Shown: piece by piece, positions 23,516-35,098 of the stretch | Layout: each line of letters starts with the position of its first letter | Position numbering within the stretch: position 1 is the stretch's first letter | Source: Gentiana macrophylla | Taxonomy: Eukaryota > Streptophyta > Magnoliopsida > Gentianales > Gentianaceae | Length of the DNA stretch: 64,000 nucleotides | Reading direction: 5' to 3' | Assembly: GCA_026214975.1 (NCBI GenBank) | Contig: CM047817.1 | Location: 62,652,407 to 62,716,406 of the forward strand | Notes under the pieces: generated by a model | Seen by the model: the letters and a program-made list of their open reading frames with translations, nothing else | The model's database searches: none | Told to the model about the DNA's origin: nothing | Program-made: the position numbers and the translations under genes

Positions 23516-23734
23516 ACTCTAACACCTCCTTATGCTTATATCGGCGTCTAACAGCCTCCTTATGCCTATATCAGCCTCCTTTTTATTTGTAATTATATAA
23601 AAAAATTTAATCACTTCGAATTTGGGTATGGTACGATAGCTTTATTTTTGTTTTTTACAACAAGGATACATGGCATGACGAAATTACTTTGTCACGAATA
23701 ATGTATACTTTTTTAGGAAAAAAATTAATAAAAC
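23516..23734. other. Short spacer between G and F with a small duplication
   Basis: CTCCTTATGCTTATATCGGC and CTCCTTATGCCTATATCAGC occur in tandem (about 23525-23572), then A/T-rich sequence. No gene is seen. Confidence 0.5.
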
Positions 23735-25404
23735 TGTTGGTACCTTGAAAAGGCTTTGGTTAAGTTTAGAGGGGGTGGGGAGGGGTGAATAAACTTAACA
23801 CTTAAAACTTTTGGAGTTAACAAACTCAAAAGAAGATCAGCTTGCCGATTGCTCGATAGTCTGTTGGCGAAAGAGATATTACTTAATTTGTTGCAGTAGA
23901 ATATATTCAGATTAAGCCTTATTACTTGTTGTTTAAATATGATACTAAGTATTAGATACTCAGCAGTGTAAGTGTGTGATTCAGTTGCTAGTTTCAGTAG
24001 GTTGATGTGATCAGTATACTAAATGCAGAAAGTAAATAGGCAAATTTTATAGTGGTTCCATGTGGTGTAATCCGGTCAGTCCACTCTTCTCCTGTGATGT
24101 TGGAGGAAATTCACTAGAGATCTTTGAGGTTGCGATTACAAAAATCCTAAGTCGTCATCCCTTCACCAATAACTATGGCTTCACAAACCGAATAATTGAA
24201 ACAGTAAGATTGTTTGCTTCAAAGTATTCCACTGGTCCTTGAAGGGTAGGATTGCCTCTTCACCTGATCCACCACAAACAACAGTTCTTGACACATAAGT
24301 GCTTCTTTGACTTCAGCAGGTTTCTTGTAAAAGAAAGTTTGAATCAAGTGAATGATTCAACAGTCAGCAGCTTGATCAGGATGAAATGATCAGCAGCTTG
24401 ATATCTTCAAGTGTGTGAACTTGATGTAACTTGATAGCAGGTTAAACTTGAAGAGTTTTCTGGATCAGTAGCTTTAAGCTCAGTGAATGTCAGCAGGGTG
24501 ATTTCTTGATAATAAACTTGATAGCTCAAAATAGATTGTTATTTTTCATCACTTGTATTTGGATCAGAAGTCTTCTATTTATAGGTGAGAATCTTGTGAC
24601 TTATGTTTGAAATTCAAACATAGCCGTTTCAGATTTGTCCCCATCTTGACTTGCTTTCTGTCCCCATACATAGTACTGACACTGTCAGTTTACTTTTGAC
24701 AGTTTTCAGTTTGTCCACCCTTTGACTTGTGTCCATTGGTTAATCCTCTGAATCTTTCCAACGTCCCTTTAATCTTGACCATTGATTTGTTGACAAAATC
24801 AAGACTTGTAATATGTCCTTATCCTTGTAATCTTCCAATATAACCTTTGATTGAATCGAGATTTACATTCAGTAGATTCCTGTGTATGTAAGTCTGCTAA
24901 AATGCTTGTCAGTCAGCTGTCTGAAGTTTGCAGTGTTTATAGAACACTTCAGCTGACTGTCTTTTATCTAACTTTTAATTGTAAAGTTAGAGTACACCAT
25001 TTTAAAGATAACTATGTTCCAATCACCAATTTACTTGTGGAACTTAGACCTTGTACATAAGGTATATGTAATCAGTTTAGGTCATCACAGACTTCCCTAA
25101 ATTCTAATTTCATATGCTTGACTTTAAATACTAAGTTTGATCCCTTAGCCTTCAATAACCGAGTTTGAACCCTCAGCCTTCAGTCTTCAGCAGGTTTCTA
25201 TTCTAGTCTACTGACCTAGTAAGCTTACTGACCTAGACAGGTCTGATGATAAAGTTAGCTGACCTACTTACAGTGCTTGTTTGATCAAACCTATACAAAG
25301 ATCAAACTCTAATGAATCTTTACATTTGATCTAGACATCTTTTTTCCTTTGCTCTATAATAGCTAGTCTGGCACTCATCATTAAAACTTAAAATAAGTCC
25401 AACA
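23735..25404 (-). repeat. 3' LTR of element F
   Basis: The ends form a 6-bp inverted repeat, TGTTGG...CCAACA. A minus-strand TATA box, CTATAAATAG, lies at about 24576-24585. A purine tract lies directly outside the right end on the minus strand (25405-25418). The TGTTGG start after AAGGGGAAAT is the usual copia layout. No partner LTR is present, so the boundaries rest on these signals. Confidence 0.65.
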
Positions 25405-27358
25405 ATTTCCCCTTTTTAGTGATGCCAATACTCTCCTTACAACAAATAAAAAAGATAAAAACAAAAACATAACAAATTCAGTCATTTCTCATTATAATCA
25501 TTTGTTCAACATTATTACAAACTAGGATCAGCAGAATGAAGTAAACAGTGTAAGTATGCTGATCCAGCTTCAGTCTTTGTCTTGCTCTTTCTTCTGATAA
25601 TACTCCATGATTTCTTTGACTACATCCTGCATCCATTGATTTTCAATTGGAGAAAAGTCAATCCAGTGATTCAGATCTTTCCACCACTTCCAGGCTTCTG
25701 GTAGAGTTAATCTTATGATGTGAACATTGAAGCCCTGTCTCACGTAGAAGTATTTGAATTCATCCAGTGGATTCTTTGCTGATTGAACCATTCCCAATCT
25801 GCCTCTTCCACCTCTGCCTCCTCTTCCACCTCTAGTAAAAGCTCTCATAGCTTTGACCCTTGTTTCCCAAAGCTTCATTCCTAAAAAGGAATCCAGACCT
25901 TCAAAATATCCCATGCGAATGTAAGGTCTTTTCTTTCCATTGTATAGCTGCTTATATTCCTTCAAGAGGTCATCAGTCAACTGAATCCGGCTAGGTGCAG
26001 GTTTCCTGAACTCATTAGTATCAACCTCCCATTTCTTTTTTGCAAATAACCTTAAAGCTTCATTTGCTTCTGCTGTAAGGCACTCTCCCCCCTTATTGAC
26101 ATCATCAACAAACCGGGACAGTAGACCATCAGTACTCTCCTGTGTGATCACTAAGTTAGCAAGTTGACCTTTCATAATCTCTGTTCTTGTGTCAACTGCA
26201 GTGATCCTTCCTTCCATAGTTTGTTCCAGCAGATTGATCCTTTACAGTAGGGTTAGCCACAGTAGATTGATCCAATGCAGCAGGTTGAGGTGTTATAGTA
26301 GGGTTAGCCACATCAGGCTTGGGTGCCTCAGTAAGCTTGTCATGCTTTTTGTGTAAAGAGGCAAACTGTTCATTCAAAAACTTATCTCTATATGCATTTC
26401 CTTGTTTTATACCTCTCACATCTTTGGTCAAGTCAGCAAGTGCATACTGAGTAGAGGTTAAGTTGAAAGCAACAGTTTCAGTGGTTCTTCCTCTGTTTTC
26501 CACCAAATTCATCAAATCTTCAAATCTTTGCTCTTGTTTATTGAGTTGAGTTCTTAGCTATGTAATGTCATCTCTAACAGCCCTCAACTCATCCAAAACA
26601 TGTGCTGGTACAACACCAACAATGCCTCCACCCATATGTCCAATAGCATCCTCAGTAGGTTCTTCAACATTGCAATGTGCTCTTTGTGTGCTGACAACCA
26701 AGGCTCCTGTCCTATCCAATCCAGCAGGATCAGGACCTCCTTCAACCATATCTCCAAAGATATCTTCCAAAATAGGATCTTGTGCAGGTTGAGGTTCCAA
26801 AACATGTTCCTCCTCAAAAATTGGTACATGTGCCTGTTGAGGTTCAACATCAACTCCTTCTTCCTCAGATACTTGGAACTCCTCATCACTGAAATCATAA
26901 TCCAGCAGCTGTTCATCCTTATCAATAACAAACTACTGACTATCCTTTCCTTCAAGAGCCTTAGTCTGCGATGAGATCGCACAAAGACCGATGTGTTTTA
27001 GCAACCTATTCTATAACAATCTTTTCAACTAGTGTAGGGGTTTCCTCCAAACACATTGTAGGTTCCAGCCTTTGTCCAGGTGTTGTCTGATCCTCAGCAG
27101 CCTGTACCTCTTGTTCCAACCTGTATTCTAGTGTTGTTTGTTCCTCAGCAACCTGAACCACCTCTTCAGCAAAAGCTTCAGGAAATATAGCATGATTATC
27201 CTCTAATACTCCTCTAGCATCAGCGATTTCTTGTAACTGATCTGCAATATGTGATAAGGTATCCTAAGTGTCAAACCACTCTTGATACTGAGCTGATTCC
27301 TCTAAACTTTCATCAGCTTCTTCAAAAGACACAACAGCATCAAAGGTAGTTATTATGG

Positions 27359-28931
27359 TGTCACGGATTTTATCAATGGAAAACAACAAGTAATAAATTT
27401 ATAAATCTGATATACCTCAAGTGCAAGGATCGTAGTAAAGAGGTTAATACCGGGTCGATCTTACGGGGAACTAATGATTGGTAATCCTAGTTTTTGTTCT
27501 AACTAACCTATGTCACGATTACTAAAACTAAAACGAAAGATAACAATAAGGAAAACTGGACAGAAGATAAGATCTAAAGCCAGGAAAAGGTGAATTTCAA
27601 ACCGATTAAGCTAAATCAAAACCTAATATGCAATAAAGATTAACTAAGCTAGGCAATTCTAGTTCAAGGGACTTGATCAAGTTGTAACGGGCAAATGAGC
27701 AATTGATCCACCTATCCTATCAACATTCAATTCCAATTCATATTATTTCGTGATTCCTAACCAAGTTGTGATTCACCTAATCAAAAGTATGAACCCTAAT
27801 TTCTTAGGTAGTTCGTCTATAAATCTCTATCTTTCGATCTAAAGATTTACGCTTTTCTAATCCAAAGGTGTAAACTTTAAACGTTTTTAATCTAGAAATC
27901 TAGCCTATTAACTCTCGTTATATAGATCAAAGATCTATTCCTTATCATGGTGATCTAACGTTTAGATGATTCTCATCAAATAAAACAATCAACGAAGCAA
28001 CGATCTTTCGATATGAAATTGCATAAACAATAAACATGATAAAGGAAACAACTTATATTATAAACTCACAAAATAATCAAGAACGGAACTGAATTGTTGA
28101 ATCGGACGGCTTCACAACGCTCGTTCAAAAGGCTTTAGCCTCTAAGCATCCTCTTGAAACTTGGAATTGATGAATAAAAGTGTATAAAAACTATCTAAAC
28201 TAGCCTAGAATTTAGAGTGCATAAACTGAAGGAAAATAGAGCAAAAACGCAGCCTAAGCCGCCCCTAAGATTAGGGTTTTGAGTAATGTGTATTTTGGTA
28301 TCCCTAATGTGGAAAAACGCAGCTGTATTTATAGATAACTAAGTCGGTTTCAGCATGGCGGCGTCTGGACGCCCGTCTGGAAAGGGTGAACGCCCGTCCG
28401 ATCTTCATAAAAATGTTCGAGTCGGGCCGAGCTGGATCAGACGCCCGTCCTTCTTTAATTTGGACGCTCGTCCACCAAAAATCTGAACATCTTGAACCAA
28501 ATTTCCCCTCCTGGATACTCGTTCACTTGATCAAATGCCCGTCCACTCTGGACGCTAGTTCAAGCTTCTGGACGCCAGTCCAGGATCGACTAAATCTTGA
28601 TTTCTCCATCTTTATCCTTCCTCATCAATCCAAATCATCATTATCCCTTCTATCATCAATGAAATTCGACTCTTATCTCTTTTTGATCATCATTTGAGCA
28701 TCAAACATGTACCTATAACACATTAAAACATCGCAAAATGTAATATCATCCAAATAATCATAAAATCGCAATTAAAACACCAAAAATTAACCTATTTTGC
28801 GAATAACTCATTTAAAACCTCATTTACTCAATATTTCCATTAAACACTCGTTTCTTATGCAAATTATACGAATATGATGGAAAATTATCATAAAATATAT
28901 CAATATAAATCGTATAAATTCACCCTTAACA
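27359..28931 (-). repeat. 3' LTR of element B
   Basis: TGTCACGG...TTAACA, 1573 bp. On the minus strand an array of eight near-palindromic 14-mers (28582 to 28366) lies just upstream of a TATA box, CTATAAATACA (28334-28324). Confidence 0.92.
28324..28582 (-). promoter_or_regulatory. LTR promoter of B: eight TGGACG-NN-CGTCCA units plus TATA box
   Basis: Units begin at about 28366, 28387, 28438, 28461, 28512, 28532, 28549 and 28569. The best matches are TGGACGCTCGTCCA and TGGACGCCAGTCCA; others have one to four changes. Spacing is irregular (17-51 bp). The array ends about 30 bp upstream (minus strand) of the TATA box. The 5' LTR has the same array 12652 bp to the right (about 41018-41234). This is the layout of a transcription-factor-binding enhancer; the factor is unknown. 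Confidence 0.6.
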
Positions 28932-28969
28932 ACCCCCCCACACTTAGCTTTTGCTCGTCCCGAGCAAAA
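28932..28969 (-). promoter_or_regulatory. Polypurine tract of B with perfect upstream hairpin
   Basis: On the minus strand, TTTTGCTCG-GGA-CGAGCAAAA (28969-28949), a 9-bp perfect stem, is followed by GCTAAGTGTGGGGGGGT and then the LTR at 28931. The same block is recognisable in A2 at 10891-10929. Confidence 0.8.
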
Positions 28970-29384
28970 CAAAACGAAAATTAGGGCTCGAAACGAAAAC
29001 AGACATCTCAGACAATATAACATAGATCCAATAAATCAGAAGTTCACCACTGTGTGTGTGCAAAGCCATAGAAAACTTCCACTAAATCCAAACTTGAGTA
29101 ACTCAAAGCAAAACTAGCTAATACCCCCTTCAAACTAGTGATAAATGACACTCACAAAATGTACCCTACAAACGTAAAATATCCCGAAAATAATGATCGA
29201 ATATATCTAGGGCCTTTCTGAAATACTCAGAGGATAATCCCAACAGCATATCTATCAGTTTCTACTGGGTATAAGATAGACGATAACTTAGTCTTTCATT
29301 CATTTCATACCACTTCTTTAGTTGATTTAACTACTTTCACTTTTAACACACATCAGAATGAGCTCTTGCCCTGTCATAGCAGAA

Positions 29385-29525
29385 TAGGATATTTGAGATA
29401 TACCCTACCTTACTCCAATCATAAGGCAGCTTCTTCTAACTGTCGTGAGCTTTTGGTCATCATAGTGGTATAGGACATACGAGGTATACCCTATCGCACT
29501 CCAATCATCGACCAGCTTCCGACAC
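29385..29525. repeat. Imperfect tandem duplication in the B 3' spacer
   Basis: Two related segments of about 80 bp: ATAGGATATTTGAGATATAC (near 29386) and ATAGGACATACGAGGTATAC (near 29468), each followed by CCTA, ACTCCAATCAT and CAGCTTC. It lies in the non-coding spacer between the two hairpin modules. No role is known. Confidence 0.5.
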
Positions 29526-29963
29526 ACCCAAATTAATTCATTATAAACTCAACTTTTCATTTGACAATAAGTTACGTGTTACTTATCACATTCAAACCTT
29601 AGATATTCACAGTATATCATACTTCGGATCTAAATACAAACTATCATAAATCTCGAGATATGTACGTAGCACTAAGCACATGACTTATAAGAAAACCAGA
29701 AATCACTCGTCAAAAGGGGTATAACTTTATAAATTAGCTCATCGCTTACTATGGCTTGTGAAAAATAGATCTCAGGTGAAACAACTAACTTATCAAACAT
29801 ATGAAATATAGCTTGGATGACTATAAAAATAACGAACATTGAATTGAATTGCGTACTCGGGACAAAACAAAAACAAAAATGTCGAATTTTTTTTAAAATT
29901 CTAGCTCATTTTGCATAGAAACATAACGAATGTAAGCAAATGTATAGATACATATCAAATCAT

Positions 29964-30003
29964 TCCCCCCCACACACTTAAAGATCAACATGTCCTCATG
30001 TTG
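29964..30003 (-). promoter_or_regulatory. Upstream hairpin plus polypurine module of B
   Basis: On the minus strand, CAACATG-AGGA-CATGTTG (7-bp perfect stem, 30003-29986) is followed by ATCTTTAAGTGTGTGGGGGGGAA. It lies about 370 bp after ORF3 and 1.0 kb before the 3' LTR, matching the A-family module in position, loop sequence (AGGA) and TTTAAGTG...GGGGG tail. Confidence 0.65.
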
Positions 30004-30374
30004 TGCAGAATTAAAGAAAAGATAAAGGACTTAGCTGATTTCGATCGATACTCGAATCGTCGGTCAGGCCGGAGCCTACGTAGGGACAATTAGAACTTGT
30101 AACCATACGATGTCAAAGCGAGCACGACAAGACCGTTAAAAATATACCTGCACTACTCGACAAACACGGAAAAATCTCGGGGGAAACGGGGAATTATACC
30201 AAAGTGAAAGGAGATATTAAAAATGAGGAAAAACAAAAGATGAAACATTCAATAAATCCAAAAGTTTAAACAGAGTAGAAATGAAAGTACGGACGCCTTA
30301 TGGCTTACATGATTCAGTCAGAAAAATAAACAGTAGCAATATCAAAAGTACAACGAATCAAGTAAGGAAAAGTA

Positions 30375-31893
30375 TCAAGAGTATACAATCATCGTAGTCA
30401 TGACAAAACAAAAGCTAAAGATGGACAAATAAGAACAGGGCTGCCCCGGTGCCGCAGAATCACCAGCCGGAGGTGCTCCACCCGAAGGAGAATCAGGCTG
30501 CTCCTCATCCAAAGATGACTCAGACTCTTGCAGAACATCCGCAATGGCCTGCTCAATCTCGTCAGAATAAACATAATCGATGATGCTTGGATCAAAGACT
30601 CTGTCGTCCCTCGGCTTCCGGCCCTCACTGATACACCGCAAAATGGTCAAGATGTTATTCTGTGAAGTCCGAATATCCTCCATCTAGTTACTTACACTGT
30701 TGGCCCTACTCAACCTCATCCGGACTGAGGGAGATAAAGTAGGAAGGGAGGATGCTGGAGGCGGTGCTGAAGATGAACCGGGCTCACGGGCTGCCTCGAC
30801 CTCGATCTGAATCGACTAAGACTTCACTTTTTCCTCATTGCAAGAACCTCGGATTCTTCGGTTTGTGATCGGTCTTGTACTGGGAACCCTAGCGCCTCGA
30901 CAGAGGCTCAGGATCAAATGCGGACAAATCAAACACCGTGTATATACCTTCTGATTCGTAGCTATCTCATCAAAGATGGCTTGTCCTGCATCGACATTCA
31001 GCTTGAAATTCAGAGCGTATAGCATCCCAAGGTCTCCAATGTGAAAATGAGTCAGGTTGTTCTTAGGTAACAACCTGTTCTGGATAAACCGACATTGGAC
31101 CTTCCAATCTTCTGTCCAACTTGTAGTCACCAACTATTTCCTATCTCCGCCCGGTCTAAGTGTCCACGGCACCTCCGGGCACACCAACAACCTCAATTCC
31201 TCAAACGGATCTGCTCCCGCATCCTGCCTGGCCTTAATCGCCTCCTTATGTCCAACCCCTCAAAAGGTGCCAAGGCATACTTCTCGTTAATAACCTTGGG
31301 CGTAAATAGCACCTTTACTCCCCGAACCATCACAACTCCGGCTTCCAAGTCCGTTTCTGAGCAAATGGCATAAAATTCACGGACTAAAGTAGCATTAACC
31401 GGGGTCCTCGGAGTTACCATCAAAGCTCCCCACTTTATATCCCTCAATAACTTCACAAATAACGGATCCACCTGAGGCTCTAGGACAGCTCGCTCGATTA
31501 ACATTGTCCTCGAGACATAGTTCTTGTTATACACCTCGGAAGCTTTGGATTTATGAACCTACGAGCCAAGGGAATAGGGATAGGAGGTCTCACAGCCTGT
31601 CTAACCGGCTCAGCTTCCTCAGCTCCACCCCTCGGTTCATTTGCATCCCTCTCACCCCGAGTCTCCGACACTCTAGGCATCTTTCTCACTAAGGGCTCAT
31701 CATCAGTGTCAGACCCCGACTCAGACTCATCTCGTAAGGGAATCCTGGATTGACCTCGAGGAGGATTTTGACGCTCACCTATACGAATACCTTGGGTTGG
31801 ATTGACCAAAGTGGGGTCCACACCCTTTTTCTTCTTAGCAGGCTCCTTAGCTACCCCCTTACCATGCCTCTTGGCTACTGCTTTTCGAACCAT
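30375..31893 (-). pseudogene. ORF3 of element B ('putative plant transposon protein' type), frameshifted
   Basis: Starts at ATG 31893 with a basic N-terminus (MVRKAVAKRHGKGVAKEPAK), a nuclear- or nucleic-acid-binding-like stretch, then a charged linker. The domain core is at 31534-31193 (NATLVREFYAICSE, MVRGVKVLFTPKVIN) and 31133-30816 (FIQNRLLPKNNLTHFHIGDL), matching A1 and A2 ORF3. The C-terminus (30683-30375) has a heptad-like helix and an acidic, proline-rich tail. At least three frame changes separate the parts. No signal peptide or clear membrane span is seen, so 'env-like' describes only its position. An internal promoter candidate lies about 560 nt upstream. Confidence 0.75.
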
Positions 31894-32472
31894 GGTGAAT
31901 GAAAGCTACACACACAACAAACCCAACCCCAAAATCAAACAAAACCACCCGTTTATCGTCCAAACGGGATTTCAAAATAACCAAAACACAACCACAACCA
32001 TCCATCATCACCAAACAACCCATTCATCATTCATCACATCACCAACACAGCAAGAAACCAGCCCCAAAACAAGGAAAAAAAACAAATAAGGTGCAATTCA
32101 CATAAAAGAATCGAGCCGAAAATCGAACTTAAAAAAAAAACGTGAATTAATCCTTAAAAAGTTACTAGAAACTTAGCAATATCGATGAAAAGATGATGAT
32201 GATGCTATAAAGGAGCCCTAACAATGCAAATTCGAGCCCAAAATCTAATTTTCCTTGAAAAAAGTCGGACCAATGGGGGCTCTGATTCGTCCTAATGATT
32301 GTTGATTGGGGAATAATGTTTAGGAAAGTGAAAAGAGGGGATCAAAAGCGATCGATAGCAACTTGAATCGCCCAATTTGGTGTAATATTGAGGGATTTAG
32401 GTTAAGAGGAGGCAAAAAGTCGGTTTTTGCGATTTGAAATTCTGAAAAAGTGAATGTTCATGGGTTGAGGGG

Positions 32473-32696
32473 GGTATATATAGGCAGGGGCTGGACGCTC
32501 GTCCAATCCTTCGGACGGGCGTTCACTGGGTTTAGCAAGAACTGGACGGGCGTCCAGTTCAGGTAGACGCTCGTCCAAGTTTCAAATTAGATACATGATT
32601 GGAGGGAAAATATCAGACGGGCGTCCAGGCATAGTGGACGCTCGTCCAAGAATTGGCCATGGCGAACGGGCGTCCAGGTCTCTGGACGGGCGTCCA
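32473..32696 (-). promoter_or_regulatory. Candidate internal promoter of B: eight palindromic units plus TATA-like box
   Basis: Units begin at about 32492, 32512, 32543, 32564, 32614, 32635, 32662 and 32683. Two are the perfect inverted repeat TGGACGGGCGTCCA. On the minus strand the array is followed within about 10 bp by CCTATATATACCCC (32486-32473), then about 560 nt of leader to the ORF3 start. The LTR promoter has the same motif, the same count and the same order. The array and TATA box are seen in the sequence; promoter activity is inferred. Confidence 0.55.
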
Positions 32697-32847
32697 AGGC
32701 AGAAAAATGCAAAAATTATAAAATTTCATACAATTAAAATCCAAATTTGCATTTTCTCATTAAACTTAATTAAAACCTTAAAAATACAAATGAAAAACGA
32801 CGAAATACATAAAATCACTAGAAAATACGTAAAAACAATAGAAAATA

Positions 32848-32895
32848 GTGGGTTGCCTCCCACCGAGCGCTTTTGTTTTACGTCGTTTGCTCGAC
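32848..32895 (-). other. Conserved Athila post-pol motif, copy 2
   Basis: On the minus strand, GTCGAGCAAACGACG, then TAAAACAAAAGCGCT, then GGTGGGAGGCAACCC. A related copy lies 580 bp upstream at 33473-33430. Both are outside coding sequence. The function is unknown. Confidence 0.55.
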
Positions 32896-33429
32896 GAAAC
32901 AACCTAACAACGCTAGTCATCGTAAATTTCCGACCAATCCACAACTCGGATAAGACGGCGGAGCATATCAATCGCCGGAGGGAAGTCATACTCATCCTGC
33001 AAACCCCAATCCTCACCAGCTACATCAACACCCCGAAAATGTTCGACTTGCGGCAATGGCGCTTAATCAATCTGTCACACATCGGATCATTCAGGATTAT
33101 GTATGGACGTCCTGTAGAGCTGCCCGCAACTCCTCGAGTAAAGTCTCCACCTCCCGAACATCGGGAACAATAAGAACATAGGTGACAATCCCGATGCGGT
33201 ACTAATATCAAAGTCTACGTGCAAACGATAGTCCCTCCCGGTCCATCATCTACAAGTGATAAGTGGGATCCTCCAAAGGAAAGGTAACTCCTCTGGTAGA
33301 ACTCCGAAATCCATATCTAAAACACTGCTAAACTGACAGATACAAACAAAAGCAAAACTTAGTAAACTAAACTTAAATACTAAAACTACAAAAGCATAAA
33401 ACAAAAACAACTAAAGATGATGATATCTA

Positions 33430-33473
33430 GGATGCCTCCTAGTGGTGCTTTTGGTTAATGTCGTTAGCTCGAC
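33430..33473 (-). other. Conserved Athila post-pol motif, copy 1
   Basis: On the minus strand, GTCGAGCTAACGACATTAAC, then CAAAAGCACCACTAGGAGGC. It begins about ten bases after the end of the pol reading frame (33485). Confidence 0.55.
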
Positions 33474-33484
33474 ACTGTTTAAGC

Positions 33485-35098
33485 TCAGCCCGGATCAGGC
33501 CATTTGACTGTTCTGCCAACCACTACCTCGTCAAAACATTGGTTAGCAGTTCGGCTGCAGAGACAGCACTTAACACATGGGGTGAAATCTTTGATAGCTT
33601 TCCAAATACGTTTAAACTGCCCCATGGTCGACTTCTTCTTCTTCTGAGTACTCTGATGACGTTTCAGCTTATGCTCCCTCTCAAACTCTTCCATATCCCA
33701 ACTACTGGCTAGAACTTCTTCAGATCGACCACTACCGTCATCCTCAGAAAACAAGTCGGGCGAAAACTCGTCAAACTTGTCCACTTCTGAAGTACCACAC
33801 CCGAGGATATCGAGGAAACGAACAATCAAAGGCTTTTCCTTGGGTTCACCAATGTAGTGCTTACACCTTTGACCATTTACTCGAAACGGTTGGTCACCAT
33901 AACCTCGTAGTTCCAAACGCCTCCTGGAATAATTTGGAGAATCTCAAAGGGACCGGACCATTGTGTCCTTAACTTTCCAGGAAACAGATGTAGCCTGGAA
34001 TTATACAGAAGGACTTGTTCCCCGACTTGAAATTCTCTCTTCTTAATCTTGGCGTCATGGAGGAGTTTTATCTTATCTTTGCTGATCCTGGCCCTTTCGT
34101 AAGCCTGGAGTCTGAATTCGTCCAACTCATGCAACTGTTGCAGTCGATGCTTACCACAGGATTGGGAATCAAAGTTCAGAAACTTTGTAGCCCAATAAGC
34201 TCTGCTCTAACTCGACTGGCAGATGACATGGCTTACCATAAACCATTTGATATGGAGATGTACCCATAGGAGTCTTATAGGCGGTTCTGTATGCCCATAG
34301 TACATCATCCAATTTCAAACTCCAGTCTTTTCTATGACTGTTGACCGTTTTCTCCAGGATTTTCTTAATACTTTGGTTGCTCCTTTCAACCTGACCACTC
34401 GTCATAGGATGATATGGTGTACCGGTCTTGTGACGAACACCATATTTTTCAAGAACTTTCTCTAGGGGTCGGTTGCAAAAATGTGTCCCTTCATCGCTGA
34501 TCAAGGCACGTGGACAGCCAAATCTCACGAAGATATTTTTTTTAAAAAACTTCATGACCGTCTTATGATCATTGTGAGGAGTGGCTTGAGCCTCTACCCA
34601 TTTCGACACGTAATCCACGCAGACTAAGATGTATTTGTTACCACAAGACGATGGGAATGGTCCCATAAAATCGATACCCCATACGTCAAAGAATTCGCAT
34701 TCTAGGATGGGTTTCAAAGGCATGTCAAAACGCCTTGTCAGAGTACCGGTTCTTTGGCACCTATCACAAGCTTTACAGAAAGCTTATGTATCTTTAAAGA
34801 TCATAGGCCAATAGAAACCGGATTGGAAGATCTTAGCAACGGTTTTCCAAGGACCAAAGTGACCACCGGTCGGTCCAATGTGGCATTGCTCAATAATGTC
34901 GCGCTGCTCAGATTCTGGAACACATCTTCTAAGCAGACCATCTTTACAGATCTTAAAAAGATAAGGTTCATCCCAAACGAAGATTTCAAATCGTAGAAGA
35001 ACTTTTTCTTCTCCGATAGGACAATTACGGATCAAGATATCGGGAATGAAGGTAATTGACAATGGAAGAATACCATGGAACATCTGGAGCGCAGCCAT
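33485..35098 (-). pseudogene. Integrase region of B pol
   Basis: Integrase joins the element's DNA to the genome. The zinc-binding H2C2 part is at 35098-34784 (ESEQRDIIEQCHIGPTGGHF, then a CDRCQR-type end). After a frame change comes the catalytic core at 34723-34169, with the D-D-E residues in [18 protein letters not shown] and [10 protein letters not shown]-terminal part with KLRTQWSGPFEI, a GPF-type motif, is at 34134-33877. A further tail (33916-33485) starts with FRVNGQRCKHYIGEP and is rich in charge. The core itself looks intact; breaks lie at the joints between parts. An upstream stop also blocks translation as part of pol. Confidence 0.85.

Noticed and set aside
28366..28582. CRISPR-like array of short palindromic repeats
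   Set aside because: Units are 14 bp, imperfect and irregularly spaced (17-51 bp), inside an LTR of a plant retrotransposon; there are no uniform spacers or cas genes.
32595..33173. 192-codon plus-strand frame across the internal promoter region of element B
   Set aside because: It lies antisense in the non-coding region of the element, starts inside the palindromic array and has no recognisable motif.
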